Below the pieces are notes generated by a model. The model was not told the origin of the DNA, did no database searches, and was given only the letters and a program-made list of their open reading frames with translations. From Tissierella praeacuta_A (GTDB lineage: Bacteria; Bacillota; Clostridia; Tissierellales; Tissierellaceae), in NCBI RefSeq assembly GCF_040396155.1, contig NZ_JBEBOY010000010.1:1-64000 (forward strand): 64,000 bases of DNA, given 5' to 3'. Position 1 is the first letter of the stretch. Every line of letters begins with the position of its first letter. Positions 1 to 8,845 of this stretch are shown one piece after another. A program made the position numbers and the translations under genes.

Positions 1-5
1 TTAGT

Positions 6-12
6 TCCTCCT
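6..12 (-). promoter_or_regulatory. Ribosome binding site of a gene starting off the left edge
   Basis: On the minus strand this reads AAGGAGG, a near-perfect Shine-Dalgarno, with only five bases left before the window ends. A start codon would fall just outside the window. It follows the UroD-family gene ending at 67 by about 55 bases, so the minus-strand operon very probably continues. The missing substrate-binding protein of the Tau/Ssu-type transporter is one candidate, but this is inference. Confidence 0.6.
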
Positions 13-66
13 TGTTATTCTAACCTATATTAGTTTCTATAATATCTAAATTTAATACTATTCTAC

Positions 67-1122
67 TTAATCATATCTTCCAAAATCCTTTACTGCTCTG
101 AGCATTGCATCAACATTACAAGCTGGAGTCGTAGGAGAAAGTCCGCAATCAGGCATTAAGATAAACCCACCTGGAAAATCTTTCATCTTCTCAATTATAT
201 ATTTACTTTCCTCATAAACCTTATCCGGATGCTCATTATTTAATGTAGTATTTTTTACATTACCTCCTATAATATAGTCATCACCCAAGTATTCTGCTGT
301 CTTCACTATATCCATCTCAGTGCCGATTGCAAATACTGCCCTTTTAGGAACCTTTATATCCTTTATCCAATAGCCAAGATTATTAATATGATCTCCACAT
401 AAATGAATGACCATCTTTCTTACTCCCCAATTTTGCAAAGTCTCTATAATCTCTTTAGTATAAGGTAGTGAGAACTCCTCGAAATTTTTAGATGATATTA
501 AAGCATGAGACTCTAACGGATATGCAGTAAAAGCTGAAGCCTTTTCAACACCAAATCTATCAATCATATATTTGGCAATTTCAAGAATATAGTCAGTACT
601 TATTCTCATAAGATAATGAATTCTCTTTGGATCCCTTATCATGGATTTTAATAGTTCCTGTGGCCCTATAAGTGCCTCTACTCCTGTAAGTGCCGAACCC
701 GCCGGAACGCTATATCCAAACCCTCTTTCTATTGACAGTTCTGCAAACCTTATCATTCTTGATGCCATTGGTGCCTTATTTATATCCGGTATATTTAATT
801 TCAGAATATCTTTAGTAACTTCAATTGGATACTTTACTATTTTAGGTAAGGCTGCTCTATTTCTGGTTGAAAATTCTAACTCTCCTCCAAAATCCCAAGT
901 CTGCCAATTTGGGACTCCATAGCCTGGTCCGGCATCATATTTATGAAGCATTATTGAATTTATATGAGATTTTAAAGCTATTTCAGGCTCTAAATAATAT
1001 TCCCTTGAGGTATAATTAGATATCAATGCAGTATACGTACTAGCAAATGGATTCATTGGTACCCTGTCTATCTTTGTCTTCATAGCTAGACCTTTCATTC
1101 TTTCAGCTGAAGTTAACTCCAT
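67..1122 (-). CDS. Uroporphyrinogen decarboxylase-fold protein, MtaA/CmuA methyltransferase-like
   Basis: A 351-residue protein of the UroD superfamily, in the branch of cobamide-linked methyltransferases (MtaA, MtbA, CmuA) rather than heme-making HemE. The zinc-site pattern of that branch is visible: His240 and Cys242 in HLCGDH, plus Cys326 in PDCGLSP. The C-terminal sequence after Cys326 (SPTTPACNVDAM) matches the usual family ending. The ATG at 1122 has GGAGGG upstream. It is the last complete gene of the minus-strand cluster, 22 bases after the ABC permease. No corrinoid-binding protein is encoded nearby, so methyl transfer to or from a cobamide is uncertain. The fold is secure; the substrate is unknown. 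Confidence 0.85.
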   Translation of the reverse strand: MELTSAERMKGLAMKTKIDRVPMNPFASTYTALISNYTSREYYLEPEIALKSHINSIMLHKYDAGPGYGVPNWQTWDFGGELEFSTRNRAALPKIVKYPIEVTKDILKLNIPDINKAPMASRMIRFAELSIERGFGYSVPAGSALTGVEALIGPQELLKSMIRDPKRIHYLMRISTDYILEIAKYMIDRFGVEKASAFTAYPLESHALISSKNFEEFSLPYTKEIIETLQNWGVRKMVIHLCGDHINNLGYWIKDIKVPKRAVFAIGTEMDIVKTAEYLGDDYIIGGNVKNTTLNNEHPDKVYEESKYIIEKMKDFPGGFILMPDCGLSPTTPACNVDAMLRAVKDFGRYD

Positions 1123-1144
1123 ATTAACCCTCCATCATCTATAT

Positions 1145-1912
1145 TTAATTACTTTCTTGTCTCCAACGAAGCACTTTTTTTTCCACATGTTTTAATAAAG
1201 AATCTATAATTGACATTAAGAAAAATAAGATAGATATGCACGAAAGTACCCTTGTAATATTATAAACACCGCCTGCTGATTGAACCATCCATCCAAGCCC
1301 ACGATTTGAACCTAAATATTCTCCTACAATAGTACCCATAACAGCTGAACCTGCTCCTGCCCTTAGACTTGCAGCAATCCAAGGAATACATGAAGGCAAA
1401 GTTACTTTCATTATTATCTGAAACTTTGATGCCCCCATTAATCTCAATGTGTTGAGCAGATTAATATCTGTACTTCTAAAGCCTGCATATGCATTAAAGA
1501 ATACTAGAAAAAACACCATAATTGCTGACATAAATATCTTCGCTTCTATACCTATGCCAAACCATATTATAAAAAGAGGCCCTAAGGCTAATTTAGGCAA
1601 TCCATATAGCCCTACTAAAATGGGATCAAATATCTTTGAAAGTATTTGAAAATTACCGAATAGAAAAGCCACAACCACCCCTGCAACAGTCCCATATAAT
1701 AATCCTAAAATAGATACACCAAGGGTTATACTAATATTAGGCCAAATTTCACCAGTTTTAAATAGTATGATTAAATCCTTAAAAATTTCCAATGGTGAAC
1801 TGAAATGAAATGTATTTATCATCTCTCTATTAGCTGCAATTTGCCAAGCTACTATAAAAATAGCTATAAATCCTATACAATAACTTTTATCTATCATGGA
1901 TTTCTTGCTCAT
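1145..1912 (-). CDS. ABC transporter permease, SsuC/TauC type
   Basis: A 255-residue integral membrane protein of the BPD_transp_1 family, with about six hydrophobic helices. The cytoplasmic EAA-like loop (LRLMGASKFQIIMKVTLP) docks the ATPase. The family imports sulfonates, nitrate/cyanate or thiamine precursors with an SsuA/NMT1-type binding protein. Its ATG overlaps the stop of the ATPase gene by four bases (ATGA), the classic sign of translational coupling. No periplasmic-type binding protein is seen in the window; it may lie beyond the left edge. Neighbouring UroD-type proteins suggest an unusual small organic ligand, but the substrate cannot be read from sequence. Confidence 0.88.
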   Translation of the reverse strand: MSKKSMIDKSYCIGFIAIFIVAWQIAANREMINTFHFSSPLEIFKDLIILFKTGEIWPNISITLGVSILGLLYGTVAGVVVAFLFGNFQILSKIFDPILVGLYGLPKLALGPLFIIWFGIGIEAKIFMSAIMVFFLVFFNAYAGFRSTDINLLNTLRLMGASKFQIIMKVTLPSCIPWIAASLRAGAGSAVMGTIVGEYLGSNRGLGWMVQSAGGVYNITRVLSCISILFFLMSIIDSLLKHVEKKVLRWRQESN

Positions 1913-2715
1913 ATTATAGCCATTTCCTCCTCTCTCGATATAATCACTTCATTCTTTATATCCTTCCAAATAGCTTTCTCCAATTCTATAAAGAGAGATT
2001 TATGCCTATTTTCCTGAATATTTCTTGGTCTAGGAATATCAACTTTATATTCAGACTTTATATTTGATGGTCTATAGCTCATCAATATTATTCTATCAGC
2101 CAAGTTAATAGCTTCAGCTATATCATGAGTTATATAAATTATAGTATTCTTCCTTTTCTCCCAAATCTTAAGTATTTCCTCCTGAAGCAATTCCTTTGTG
2201 AATACATCTAATGGACCAAAAGGCTCATCCATGAAAATTATGCTAGGATTTGTAGCAAGTGCTCGAATTATAATAGCCCTTTTTCTCATACCTCCTGATA
2301 ATTCATAGGGGTATTTATACTCAAATCCTGATAAACCACTGGTCTCCATAAGCTCCCTTGCAATTTCATACCTTTCTTTCTTAGAAATACCTTCAACCTC
2401 TAAGCCAATAGCTACATTATCAATTATTTTCCTCCAAGGAAGCAGAGTATCAGATTGAGATATATATCCAATTCTATGCTTATTAAAATCAAGGTCTTCT
2501 CCATCAATTATTACCTGTCCATTTGTTGGTTTTATCATACCTGACATAATATTCAATAAAGTACTTTTACCACATCCGCTTGATCCAACAATAGCAAGAA
2601 ATTCCCCATCTTCCACAGCTAAATTTATATTATTTAATGCATGAACCATTTTTCCATCTTTGGATTCATAATAATGAATAACATCATTAACTTGCAATTT
2701 AATTTTCTTTTCCAT
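1909..2715 (-). CDS. ABC transporter ATP-binding protein, SsuB/TauB type
   Basis: A 268-residue ATPase that powers the adjacent permease. Walker A is GSSGCGKST at about residues 44-52, the Q-loop is YISQSD, the signature is LSGGMRKRA near residue 138, and Walker B is SIIFMDEPFGPLD. The H-loop follows in YITHDIAEA. The signature carries MRKR where most homologues have MRQR, a conservative change. An AAGGAGGTGG ribosome site lies before ATG 2715. About 400 gene-poor bases separate it from the upstream glycosidase-like gene, so this ATPase/permease/UroD trio may have its own promoter. Confidence 0.9.
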   Translation of the reverse strand: MEKKIKLQVNDVIHYYESKDGKMVHALNNINLAVEDGEFLAIVGSSGCGKSTLLNIMSGMIKPTNGQVIIDGEDLDFNKHRIGYISQSDTLLPWRKIIDNVAIGLEVEGISKKERYEIARELMETSGLSGFEYKYPYELSGGMRKRAIIIRALATNPSIIFMDEPFGPLDVFTKELLQEEILKIWEKRKNTIIYITHDIAEAINLADRIILMSYRPSNIKSEYKVDIPRPRNIQENRHKSLFIELEKAIWKDIKNEVIISREEEMAII

Positions 2716-3111
2716 ATAGAAACAACCACCTCCTTCTGTCTACAGCATTTTCAAATGCTATTATCCTAATAATTAGTTAACCCATTGTTTCCTATGAATA
2801 ATCTGTTTATAAGTGGATATATGGATTGCTTTTTTATTTGCTACAATTATCCCCTCCGTATTCAATATAAAATGCTTTGGATTAATAGGATTATTTCATG
2901 TTAACTTTATAACATCCTTTAACAGTGTATATTAATTTAAAAAACTAATCTAATTATTTTTTTAAATATAAGCATTATAATTTATAGATATAATTTATAA
3001 TAAAATCATCAATAAAGGTTCTTTCATATTTGATTTAAATCTGTCTAAATTGATGAAGATATATAGTATCTACAGCATTAATATAATGAATATCTAGTAA
3101 ATCTCTATATC
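2716..3111. other. Gene-poor interval with a short possible gene remnant
   Basis: No intact gene is visible in these 396 bases. On the minus strand a strong Shine-Dalgarno (GGAGGGG, 2851-2857) is followed by a short open frame from about 2844 to the TAA at 2773. It ends in KQIIHRKQWVN but has no usable in-frame start codon. It may be what is left of a deleted gene. I do not recognise the fragment. The interval probably also carries the promoter for the downstream ABC and UroD genes. Confidence 0.3.
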
Positions 3112-3891
3112 TTATTTTATTAATTCATTTGCCCAAATGCTGTTTTCAATTAATGACTTTAATTGTAGTTCAGAAGATTTTCCAAATGACAGTGTATCTA
3201 TCATGGCATTTGCTGCGGGATGGTAATATTGTCCTCTTTCTTCCGCTTCCTTACCTGCATTTTTAGCTTTTTCTATTATAGTTAAATCTTTTAATCTAAT
3301 TTCATTTGGTATAGGATTTAATAACAATGTTTTTCCTTTTAATGGTTGTCCACTGTATTTGCCTGTAAGTTTAATTGATTTATCAGTTACCATAAAACCA
3401 TCTATAGTATCTGTATCTTTGCCCCATATACTGACATCATGGTCCAATAACCATTTAATAGTTGCCTCTATATCTATAACATCCTTTGGTGAAGTAGCTA
3501 TCAATGTTACATCCATAGTTGCTATGGCAGGTAAATCTGCACATAGCTCTTCTCCTATAATATCTCCAATGCCACCCATTCCGGCAGTTACTGCAATATG
3601 GATTCCTCTTTCCCTTGCTGCCATCATGGTTCCAGATGCAGTTAGAGCACCGCTTATACCATTATCACAGGACTCTATAAAGATATCCTTATCAATTCGT
3701 ATCAATTCCTTAGCTCTATTTCTAAAACTAATAAATTCGTTTATATTTCCTATTATTACTTCTCCCATATCAACCCAAGCTATACATTTATGCTCCCAAG
3801 GCCATAACTCAACAAGGGTTTCATTATCAATGGATTTTAATCCATGGGTCAATAAAGCTGTTTCTACGATGAATTTAGTTTCTATATTCAT
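3112..3891 (-). CDS. Pseudouridine-5'-phosphate glycosidase-like protein (PsuG/IndA family, divergent)
   Basis: A 259-residue protein resembling PsuG, which reversibly splits the C-C glycosidic bond of pseudouridine 5'-phosphate into uracil and ribose 5-phosphate. Family landmarks occur in order: ETALLTHGL near residue 10 (PsuG: ESTIITHGM), TASGTMMAARERGI, VTAGMGGIGD near 101, TSPKDVIDI at 133-141 (catalytic-lysine region, Lys136), LLNPIPNE near 191, and HPAANAMI near 224. It is shorter than typical PsuG (about 300 residues) and several motifs are altered. Pseudouridine phosphate is therefore probable but not certain as substrate. It sits 61 bases after the BMP-type nucleoside importer genes. 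No PsuK-like kinase is in the window. Confidence 0.7.
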   Translation of the reverse strand: MNIETKFIVETALLTHGLKSIDNETLVELWPWEHKCIAWVDMGEVIIGNINEFISFRNRAKELIRIDKDIFIESCDNGISGALTASGTMMAARERGIHIAVTAGMGGIGDIIGEELCADLPAIATMDVTLIATSPKDVIDIEATIKWLLDHDVSIWGKDTDTIDGFMVTDKSIKLTGKYSGQPLKGKTLLLNPIPNEIRLKDLTIIEKAKNAGKEAEERGQYYHPAANAMIDTLSFGKSSELQLKSLIENSIWANELIK

Positions 3892-3952
3892 TAAATTCTC
3901 ACTTCCTTAAATTAATATTATTATTTAAATCCGTTATTAATTATCTCCATTC

Positions 3953-4876
3953 TTAATTATCTATTATAGGTTTCCTGCTAAAATTCTTTATATTGCTAAT
4001 AATCAATACTAAAATAACCACTACAAAAGGCATCATCTGCAATAACTGAGTAGGTACTCCAAATGATGTTAAGGTAAGGGTTATTGCATTTGTATAAGCA
4101 AATAACATACCTATCAATGCAGCTTTTAAAGGGTTTCCCTTCCCCACAAGTATAGCCGCAAAGGCTAAAAATCCACGACCTGCTGTCATGTTTTCAGAAA
4201 ACATACTTAGTCCTGACAAAGGCATATAGGCACCGCCTAAGCCTGACATCATTCCCATAATAATCAATGCTATCCACCTGTATTTTAATATATTTACTCC
4301 TGAGGTCTGAGCTCCTACCTCGTTAATTCCAATACCTCTAAGTCTTAGACCAAAGGGAGTCTTATACATGATTATAACGCCTATTAATATAGAGATATAA
4401 GCTATATATACAAGTATAATTTGATTGTTTAAGACCTTATTGATATATGGAATTGACTTTAAAACAGGTATATCTATAGGTTGAAAATTTACAATTTGAG
4501 GACTATGAAAGAAACCCCTTACTTTAAATATCTTAGTTAATAACAAGGTAGTCATTGCCCATGACCCGAAGTTAAGTGCTATACTTACAATCATTGGATT
4601 TGCATTAAAATGAAGTACAAATATACCAAAAACTGCAGCAAGGATTACTCCTGCAAGAATAGCTAATAAAGCACCTATATAGGGACTTCCCGATAAATAG
4701 CTTCCCCATGCAGCAAAGAATGCTGCTGAAAGCATAAAACATTCAAAGGCAATACAAAATGTTCCTGTTTGTCTACTGAAGGAACCGCCTATGCTTGTCA
4801 ATATAATTGGAGTGCTCAATCTAAAGGTAGCTGACCATGTTACAGTTCCAAATAAGATTTCCATTATAGTCAACAT
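3953..4876 (-). CDS. BMP-type (nucleoside) ABC transporter permease 2
   Basis: A 307-residue membrane protein of the BPD_transp_2 family, resembling NupQ/YufQ. It starts as family members do, with a segment containing LSTPIILTSIGGSFSRQTG, and carries the long conserved cytoplasmic stretch FGLRLRGIGINEVGAQTSG. Eight or more hydrophobic segments are visible. Together with the next permease and the two-domain ATPase it forms a guanosine/purine-nucleoside-type importer. ATG 4876 has AAGGAGG nine bases upstream and overlaps the end of the preceding permease gene by seven bases. Confidence 0.9.
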   Translation of the reverse strand: MLTIMEILFGTVTWSATFRLSTPIILTSIGGSFSRQTGTFCIAFECFMLSAAFFAAWGSYLSGSPYIGALLAILAGVILAAVFGIFVLHFNANPMIVSIALNFGSWAMTTLLLTKIFKVRGFFHSPQIVNFQPIDIPVLKSIPYINKVLNNQIILVYIAYISILIGVIIMYKTPFGLRLRGIGINEVGAQTSGVNILKYRWIALIIMGMMSGLGGAYMPLSGLSMFSENMTAGRGFLAFAAILVGKGNPLKAALIGMLFAYTNAITLTLTSFGVPTQLLQMMPFVVVILVLIISNIKNFSRKPIIDN

Positions 4877-5967
4877 ATTGAAGAGCCTCCTTTACAATTA
4901 ATTTTCTTTGACTTTATCTTCTCTTTCCATTTGTTAAATAAATTATCATAATCAATAGAAACAAATAATACAAATAACATTTGAATTATGATGACTACAA
5001 GTCTATTTAACGTAGTCATACGTTCCATATGCAATGCCCCTTGTTTAAGAGCTCCCCATATAAGAGAAACTATTATTACTGCAATTGGGTTATTATTTGC
5101 TACACGAGTTATCATAATCCCATCCCAACCTAAATTATTACTGAAATTAGGCGTGAATCTATAATATGAGCCGGTCACCTCTATACCCCCGCCCATTCCA
5201 GATATTAGACCTGATATTAGAAAAACCAGTACAAAGGATTTATTGATATTTACTCCACCCATTCTGGCAAAATTCATATTCTGTCCTATTTGAGTAAATT
5301 CATAGCCCTCTAAAGTATATTTATAGATAAATGCTATGAATAATAAAATTCCTAATGCTATAAAAATCCCAGTATTGGCAGTAGTACCTTTGATGATTGT
5401 AGAAAGCCTAGCAGTCTTAAATATCTGGGGAGTTGTTATAGATGCGGAGCCGTTAGCAGACTGCTGTCCTCCCATTATTATCCACATGGTTATATATTCT
5501 GTTAGATACTTTGCTATGAAATTAAGTATTAAAGTTGTTATAAGCTCATCAATTTTAAAATACATCCTAAGTAATGCCGGTATTAATGCATATAACATTC
5601 CAACTACAGATGCAGCTAATAAACATGCTATTACATGCAGTCCATGGGGTAGTTCTATGGAATATCCGATTATTGCTGCTGATAATGCTCCCATATATAG
5701 CTGCCCTTCAATACCTAAATTGGAGACTCCTGATTTAAATGCGACTATAGCTGCCCCTCCTACCATTAAGCTGGATATAACCCATCTAATGGTATTTCCA
5801 ATATTTATCTTACTTCCGAAGGCACCTTCAACAATATACCCTACAGCTTCCAAAGGGCTTTCTCCTTGAACAGCAATTAGAATACATCCAAATAAAAGAG
5901 TTAATATAATTGATATACTATATCTTAATATAGTTCCCCTAACCTCATGACTCATTTTAAGCTTCAT
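4870..5967 (-). CDS. BMP-type (nucleoside) ABC transporter permease 1
   Basis: A 365-residue membrane protein of the same family as its partner, resembling NupP/YufP. Conserved landmarks are SGVSNLGIEGQLYMGA and the later IGQNMNFARMGGVNI. A GTG at 5979 would also be in frame. The ATG at 5967 is preferred because AGGTGG lies eight bases before it, inside the end of the ATPase gene. The overlap on both sides indicates a tightly coupled operon. The Lys-rich C-terminal tail is cytoplasmic. Confidence 0.88.
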   Translation of the reverse strand: MKLKMSHEVRGTILRYSISIILTLLFGCILIAVQGESPLEAVGYIVEGAFGSKINIGNTIRWVISSLMVGGAAIVAFKSGVSNLGIEGQLYMGALSAAIIGYSIELPHGLHVIACLLAASVVGMLYALIPALLRMYFKIDELITTLILNFIAKYLTEYITMWIIMGGQQSANGSASITTPQIFKTARLSTIIKGTTANTGIFIALGILLFIAFIYKYTLEGYEFTQIGQNMNFARMGGVNINKSFVLVFLISGLISGMGGGIEVTGSYYRFTPNFSNNLGWDGIMITRVANNNPIAVIIVSLIWGALKQGALHMERMTTLNRLVVIIIQMLFVLFVSIDYDNLFNKWKEKIKSKKINCKGGSSIC

Positions 5968-7486
5968 GGATTTCACCACCTAACATCATAAGACCTATCT
6001 GCTCTTCTGTTAATGATCTGCTGTCTTTATGCTCAATTATGGAGCCATTATACATTACTAATATCCTATCAGAAAGCTGCATCACTTCATTGAGCTCATG
6101 GCTGATTAACAGTATCCCTACTCCTTCTTCTGCCATTTCAATTATTCTCTTCCATATAAATTCAACTGAGCCAACATCAATCCCTCTAGTCGGGTCTTCA
6201 ATAATCAATAGCCTTTGCTCTTGTAAAAATTCACGTCCTACTAGAAGCTTCTGTACATTACCTCCTGACAGAGTCTTTACCTTATCTTCTATTCCTTGTA
6301 TCTTTACTGAATAGTCCTTAACTATTTTATTTGTAAATATATTTATATCTTTATAATCAAGTAGATGTTTAATCTTAAATCCTTTGGCCCTATGGTAACC
6401 CATTATTGCATTTTCCCATATAGTCCCTTCTTTATTAGTACCTACAGATGACCTGTCTTGAGCAATATATCCCATTCCCATTTTTCGCCTTTTAGCTATT
6501 GTCTCATCTATTACATTTTCTCCTGAGAACAGTATTTCACCATCTTTATTACAGTTTGACAGACCTACCAATGCTTCTACCAACTCTGCCTGACCTGAAC
6601 CTGCTATTCCCGATATACCTACTATCTCTCCCGCATGTACATTAAAACTGGCATTTTTAACTCTTGTTACTCCTGACGAATCCTTAACTGATAAATTTTC
6701 AACCTTCAGTACAGCATTTCCTATTATAGGTTCCGGCTTATCAACTTGCAATATGACTTCTCTTCCAACCATAAGTCTGGCTAATTCCAATTCGTTTGTA
6801 TTCTTAGCTGATAAATTTCCTGTTACTCGACCATTTTTTAATACCGTAATATCATCAGCAATTTCCAACACTTCTTTCAATTTATGGGTTATAAGTATTA
6901 TAGTTTTCCCTTGAGCCACTAAAAATCTTATGGCATTAAATAAACCCTCTACTCCTTGAGGAGTCAATACAGAAGTTGGCTCGTCCAATATTATAATATC
7001 TGCATTTCTATATAAAACCTTTATAATCTCCACTTGCTGTAATGTAGCAACTGGTAATTCATCGACCTTTGTATCAATAGAAATATTAAATTTATATTTC
7101 TTACATATCTCTTCCACTTTTCTTCTGGACTTCTTATAATCTATAAAAATTCCTTTTTTCTGCTCAAACCCCATTATTATATTATCCAAAACTGTCATCT
7201 CAGGAAAAACCATAAATTCCTGATATACCATTCCTATTCCATGTCGAACTGCATCTAAGGGGTTCTTAAAATTTACCAGCTCCCCATGAACATATATATT
7301 TCCACTATCAGGGCTTTGAATATTAGTTAGTATATTCATCAAAGTACTTTTGCCGGCACCATTTTCTCCAATTAATGCATGTACTGTACCTTGTCTGACT
7401 TTAAACGTAATATTATCATTGGCCTGCAGGTCCTTAAATTTCTTATTAATATTATGCATTTCCAATACAAATTTATCTTTATCCAT
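5957..7486 (-). CDS. BMP-type (nucleoside) ABC transporter ATP-binding protein, two ATPase domains
   Basis: A 509-residue tandem ATPase of the NupO/YufO and sugar-importer type. The N-terminal domain has an intact Walker A (GENGAGKST, 40-48) and Walker B (IIILDEPTSVL), but a degraded signature (LPVATLQQVEI instead of LSVGxxQ). The C-terminal domain has the usual degenerate P-loop (GIAGSGQAEL) and an intact signature (LSGGNVQK). Asymmetric nucleotide sites are normal for this family. It uses ATG 7486 with AAGGAGATAG upstream. It lies directly downstream of the binding-protein gene, separated by a perfect palindrome. Confidence 0.92.
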   Translation of the reverse strand: MDKDKFVLEMHNINKKFKDLQANDNITFKVRQGTVHALIGENGAGKSTLMNILTNIQSPDSGNIYVHGELVNFKNPLDAVRHGIGMVYQEFMVFPEMTVLDNIIMGFEQKKGIFIDYKKSRRKVEEICKKYKFNISIDTKVDELPVATLQQVEIIKVLYRNADIIILDEPTSVLTPQGVEGLFNAIRFLVAQGKTIILITHKLKEVLEIADDITVLKNGRVTGNLSAKNTNELELARLMVGREVILQVDKPEPIIGNAVLKVENLSVKDSSGVTRVKNASFNVHAGEIVGISGIAGSGQAELVEALVGLSNCNKDGEILFSGENVIDETIAKRRKMGMGYIAQDRSSVGTNKEGTIWENAIMGYHRAKGFKIKHLLDYKDINIFTNKIVKDYSVKIQGIEDKVKTLSGGNVQKLLVGREFLQEQRLLIIEDPTRGIDVGSVEFIWKRIIEMAEEGVGILLISHELNEVMQLSDRILVMYNGSIIEHKDSRSLTEEQIGLMMLGGEIHEA

Positions 7487-7507
7487 ATCTCTATCTCCTT
7501 GATATGC

Positions 7508-7539
7508 AAATATAGGAACGTTTAAACGTTCCTATATTT
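7508..7539. terminator. Perfect 32-bp palindrome between binding-protein and ATPase genes
   Basis: The sequence is a perfect inverted repeat with arms AAATATAGGAACGTTT on either side of the centre. It lies between the substrate-binding protein gene and the ATPase gene. Such hairpins often act as partial terminators or 3' RNA stabilisers, giving more binding protein than membrane components. The T-run on the minus strand is short, so full termination is unlikely. An operator role is also possible. Confidence 0.5.
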
Positions 7540-7550
7540 AAAAAATATTA

Positions 7551-8621
7551 TTAATAATTTAGTCTATATTGTTCAAATCCTTCATAAACATCTACTTTTC
7601 CGCTTTTAATATCCTCAATTAATTGTTTAACCTTTGCTAGTAAGTCTTCCGGAATATTTTTTTCATCTCTTTCGTCATAAACAGCGCCGCCTGAGCTTAG
7701 GTCAAAATCCACTGATGTTCCAAATTCTTTTCCTGCTGCATGATCTTCAGCTAAGGATATAACCGCAATATCCATTGACTTAACTGCTGACCAGAACACG
7801 GCTGGGTCTATATCTCCTTGCCAATCATCAACACCAATAACTTTGATACCTGCTTCTGCACAGGCTGATATTACTCCAGGTCCTCCTAAATATGCACTTT
7901 GATATATAATATCTACATCATTGTTTTGAATCATTGTTTTAGCAGTTTCTTGTCCCTTAACCGGATCAAATGGATCTCCTGTAAATGCAGAGATTACTGA
8001 TTTGCCATTGTTAGCATAGTTAACACCTGCTGTATATCCATCACGGAATCTTTGAACCTTTAGTATATCCTTATGTCCAATCCAACCAACTATATCCTTT
8101 TCAGTCATATTTGCAGCTACATAACCAGCTACAAATGATGATTCAAATGGGTCAACAGATACACTTGTTGCATTTTTCTTATCATGTTCCATATAAGTAT
8201 CTAACATAAATATATGAAGATCTGGATAATTTTCTGCTAGTTCATCAGAAAGTTCCAATGCTACATTGCTTAATTCATCAAACATAGTAAACATAGCTGT
8301 ATATCCTTGAGCTGCCATTGCTCTAATTTGTTCCGGATATTCTGATGCTTCTGATACTTCAATTGACTTAACTTCCCATCCTTTTTTCTCTAACTCTTGA
8401 AATCCGCTCCATATTAAATCTGTAAAATCATTTCCCAATGGTGTTGTTGTTATTAAACATGCTTTTTTAGCAATTCCATCTTTACTTCCTTCACCATTTT
8501 CTTCTCCTGTAACTTCTGGTTTTCCTTGATCTACATTTGCCGGTTCTGCATCTTTCTTGGTACATGCTGTCATTGTCACTACTAGCATAATAGCCATAAC
8601 TAAACTAAGTAATCTTTTCAC
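7551..8621 (-). CDS. BMP-family substrate-binding lipoprotein of the nucleoside-type ABC importer
   Basis: A 356-residue extracellular binding protein of the Bmp/Med/PnrA family, which usually binds nucleosides. It starts at GTG 8621 behind GGGAGA. A lipoprotein signal (hydrophobic stretch, then TMTAC with Cys20) anchors it to the membrane. An acidic linker follows, then the two-lobe binding fold with CLITTTPLGNDFTDLIWSG, the family's ligand-contact start region. It leads the importer genes down to the PsuG-like gene. The BMP family also has members that bind other ligands, so nucleoside specificity is an inference from family and context. Confidence 0.9.
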   Translation of the reverse strand: MKRLLSLVMAIMLVVTMTACTKKDAEPANVDQGKPEVTGEENGEGSKDGIAKKACLITTTPLGNDFTDLIWSGFQELEKKGWEVKSIEVSEASEYPEQIRAMAAQGYTAMFTMFDELSNVALELSDELAENYPDLHIFMLDTYMEHDKKNATSVSVDPFESSFVAGYVAANMTEKDIVGWIGHKDILKVQRFRDGYTAGVNYANNGKSVISAFTGDPFDPVKGQETAKTMIQNNDVDIIYQSAYLGGPGVISACAEAGIKVIGVDDWQGDIDPAVFWSAVKSMDIAVISLAEDHAAGKEFGTSVDFDLSSGGAVYDERDEKNIPEDLLAKVKQLIEDIKSGKVDVYEGFEQYRLNY

Positions 8622-8761
8622 TCGTATCTCCCTTTCTTTTAATTTTATAGTTCATCCTTGAATAGGATTTTTAGATAAAATATAAGTAAACCATATCTGA
8701 TTTAATTAGTAATTACATTTTATCTATATTCCCTTTATACAAAGATTTTCTTATTTTTTAT

Positions 8762-8793
8762 AAAAATAACCCTCAACATTTTGTCGAGGTTAT
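8762..8793 (-). terminator. Rho-independent terminator after the tautomerase gene
   Basis: On the minus strand ATAACCTCGAC pairs with GTTGAGGGTTAT (one bulge, one G-U pair) around an AAAAT loop, followed by a T-rich tract. It separates the tautomerase transcript from the importer, which must then have its own promoter in 8622-8760. Confidence 0.7.
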
Positions 8794-8845
8794 ATTTTAA
8801 ACAATTTAAATTATAGACATCTTTATCAAAATACTTAGGAAATTA

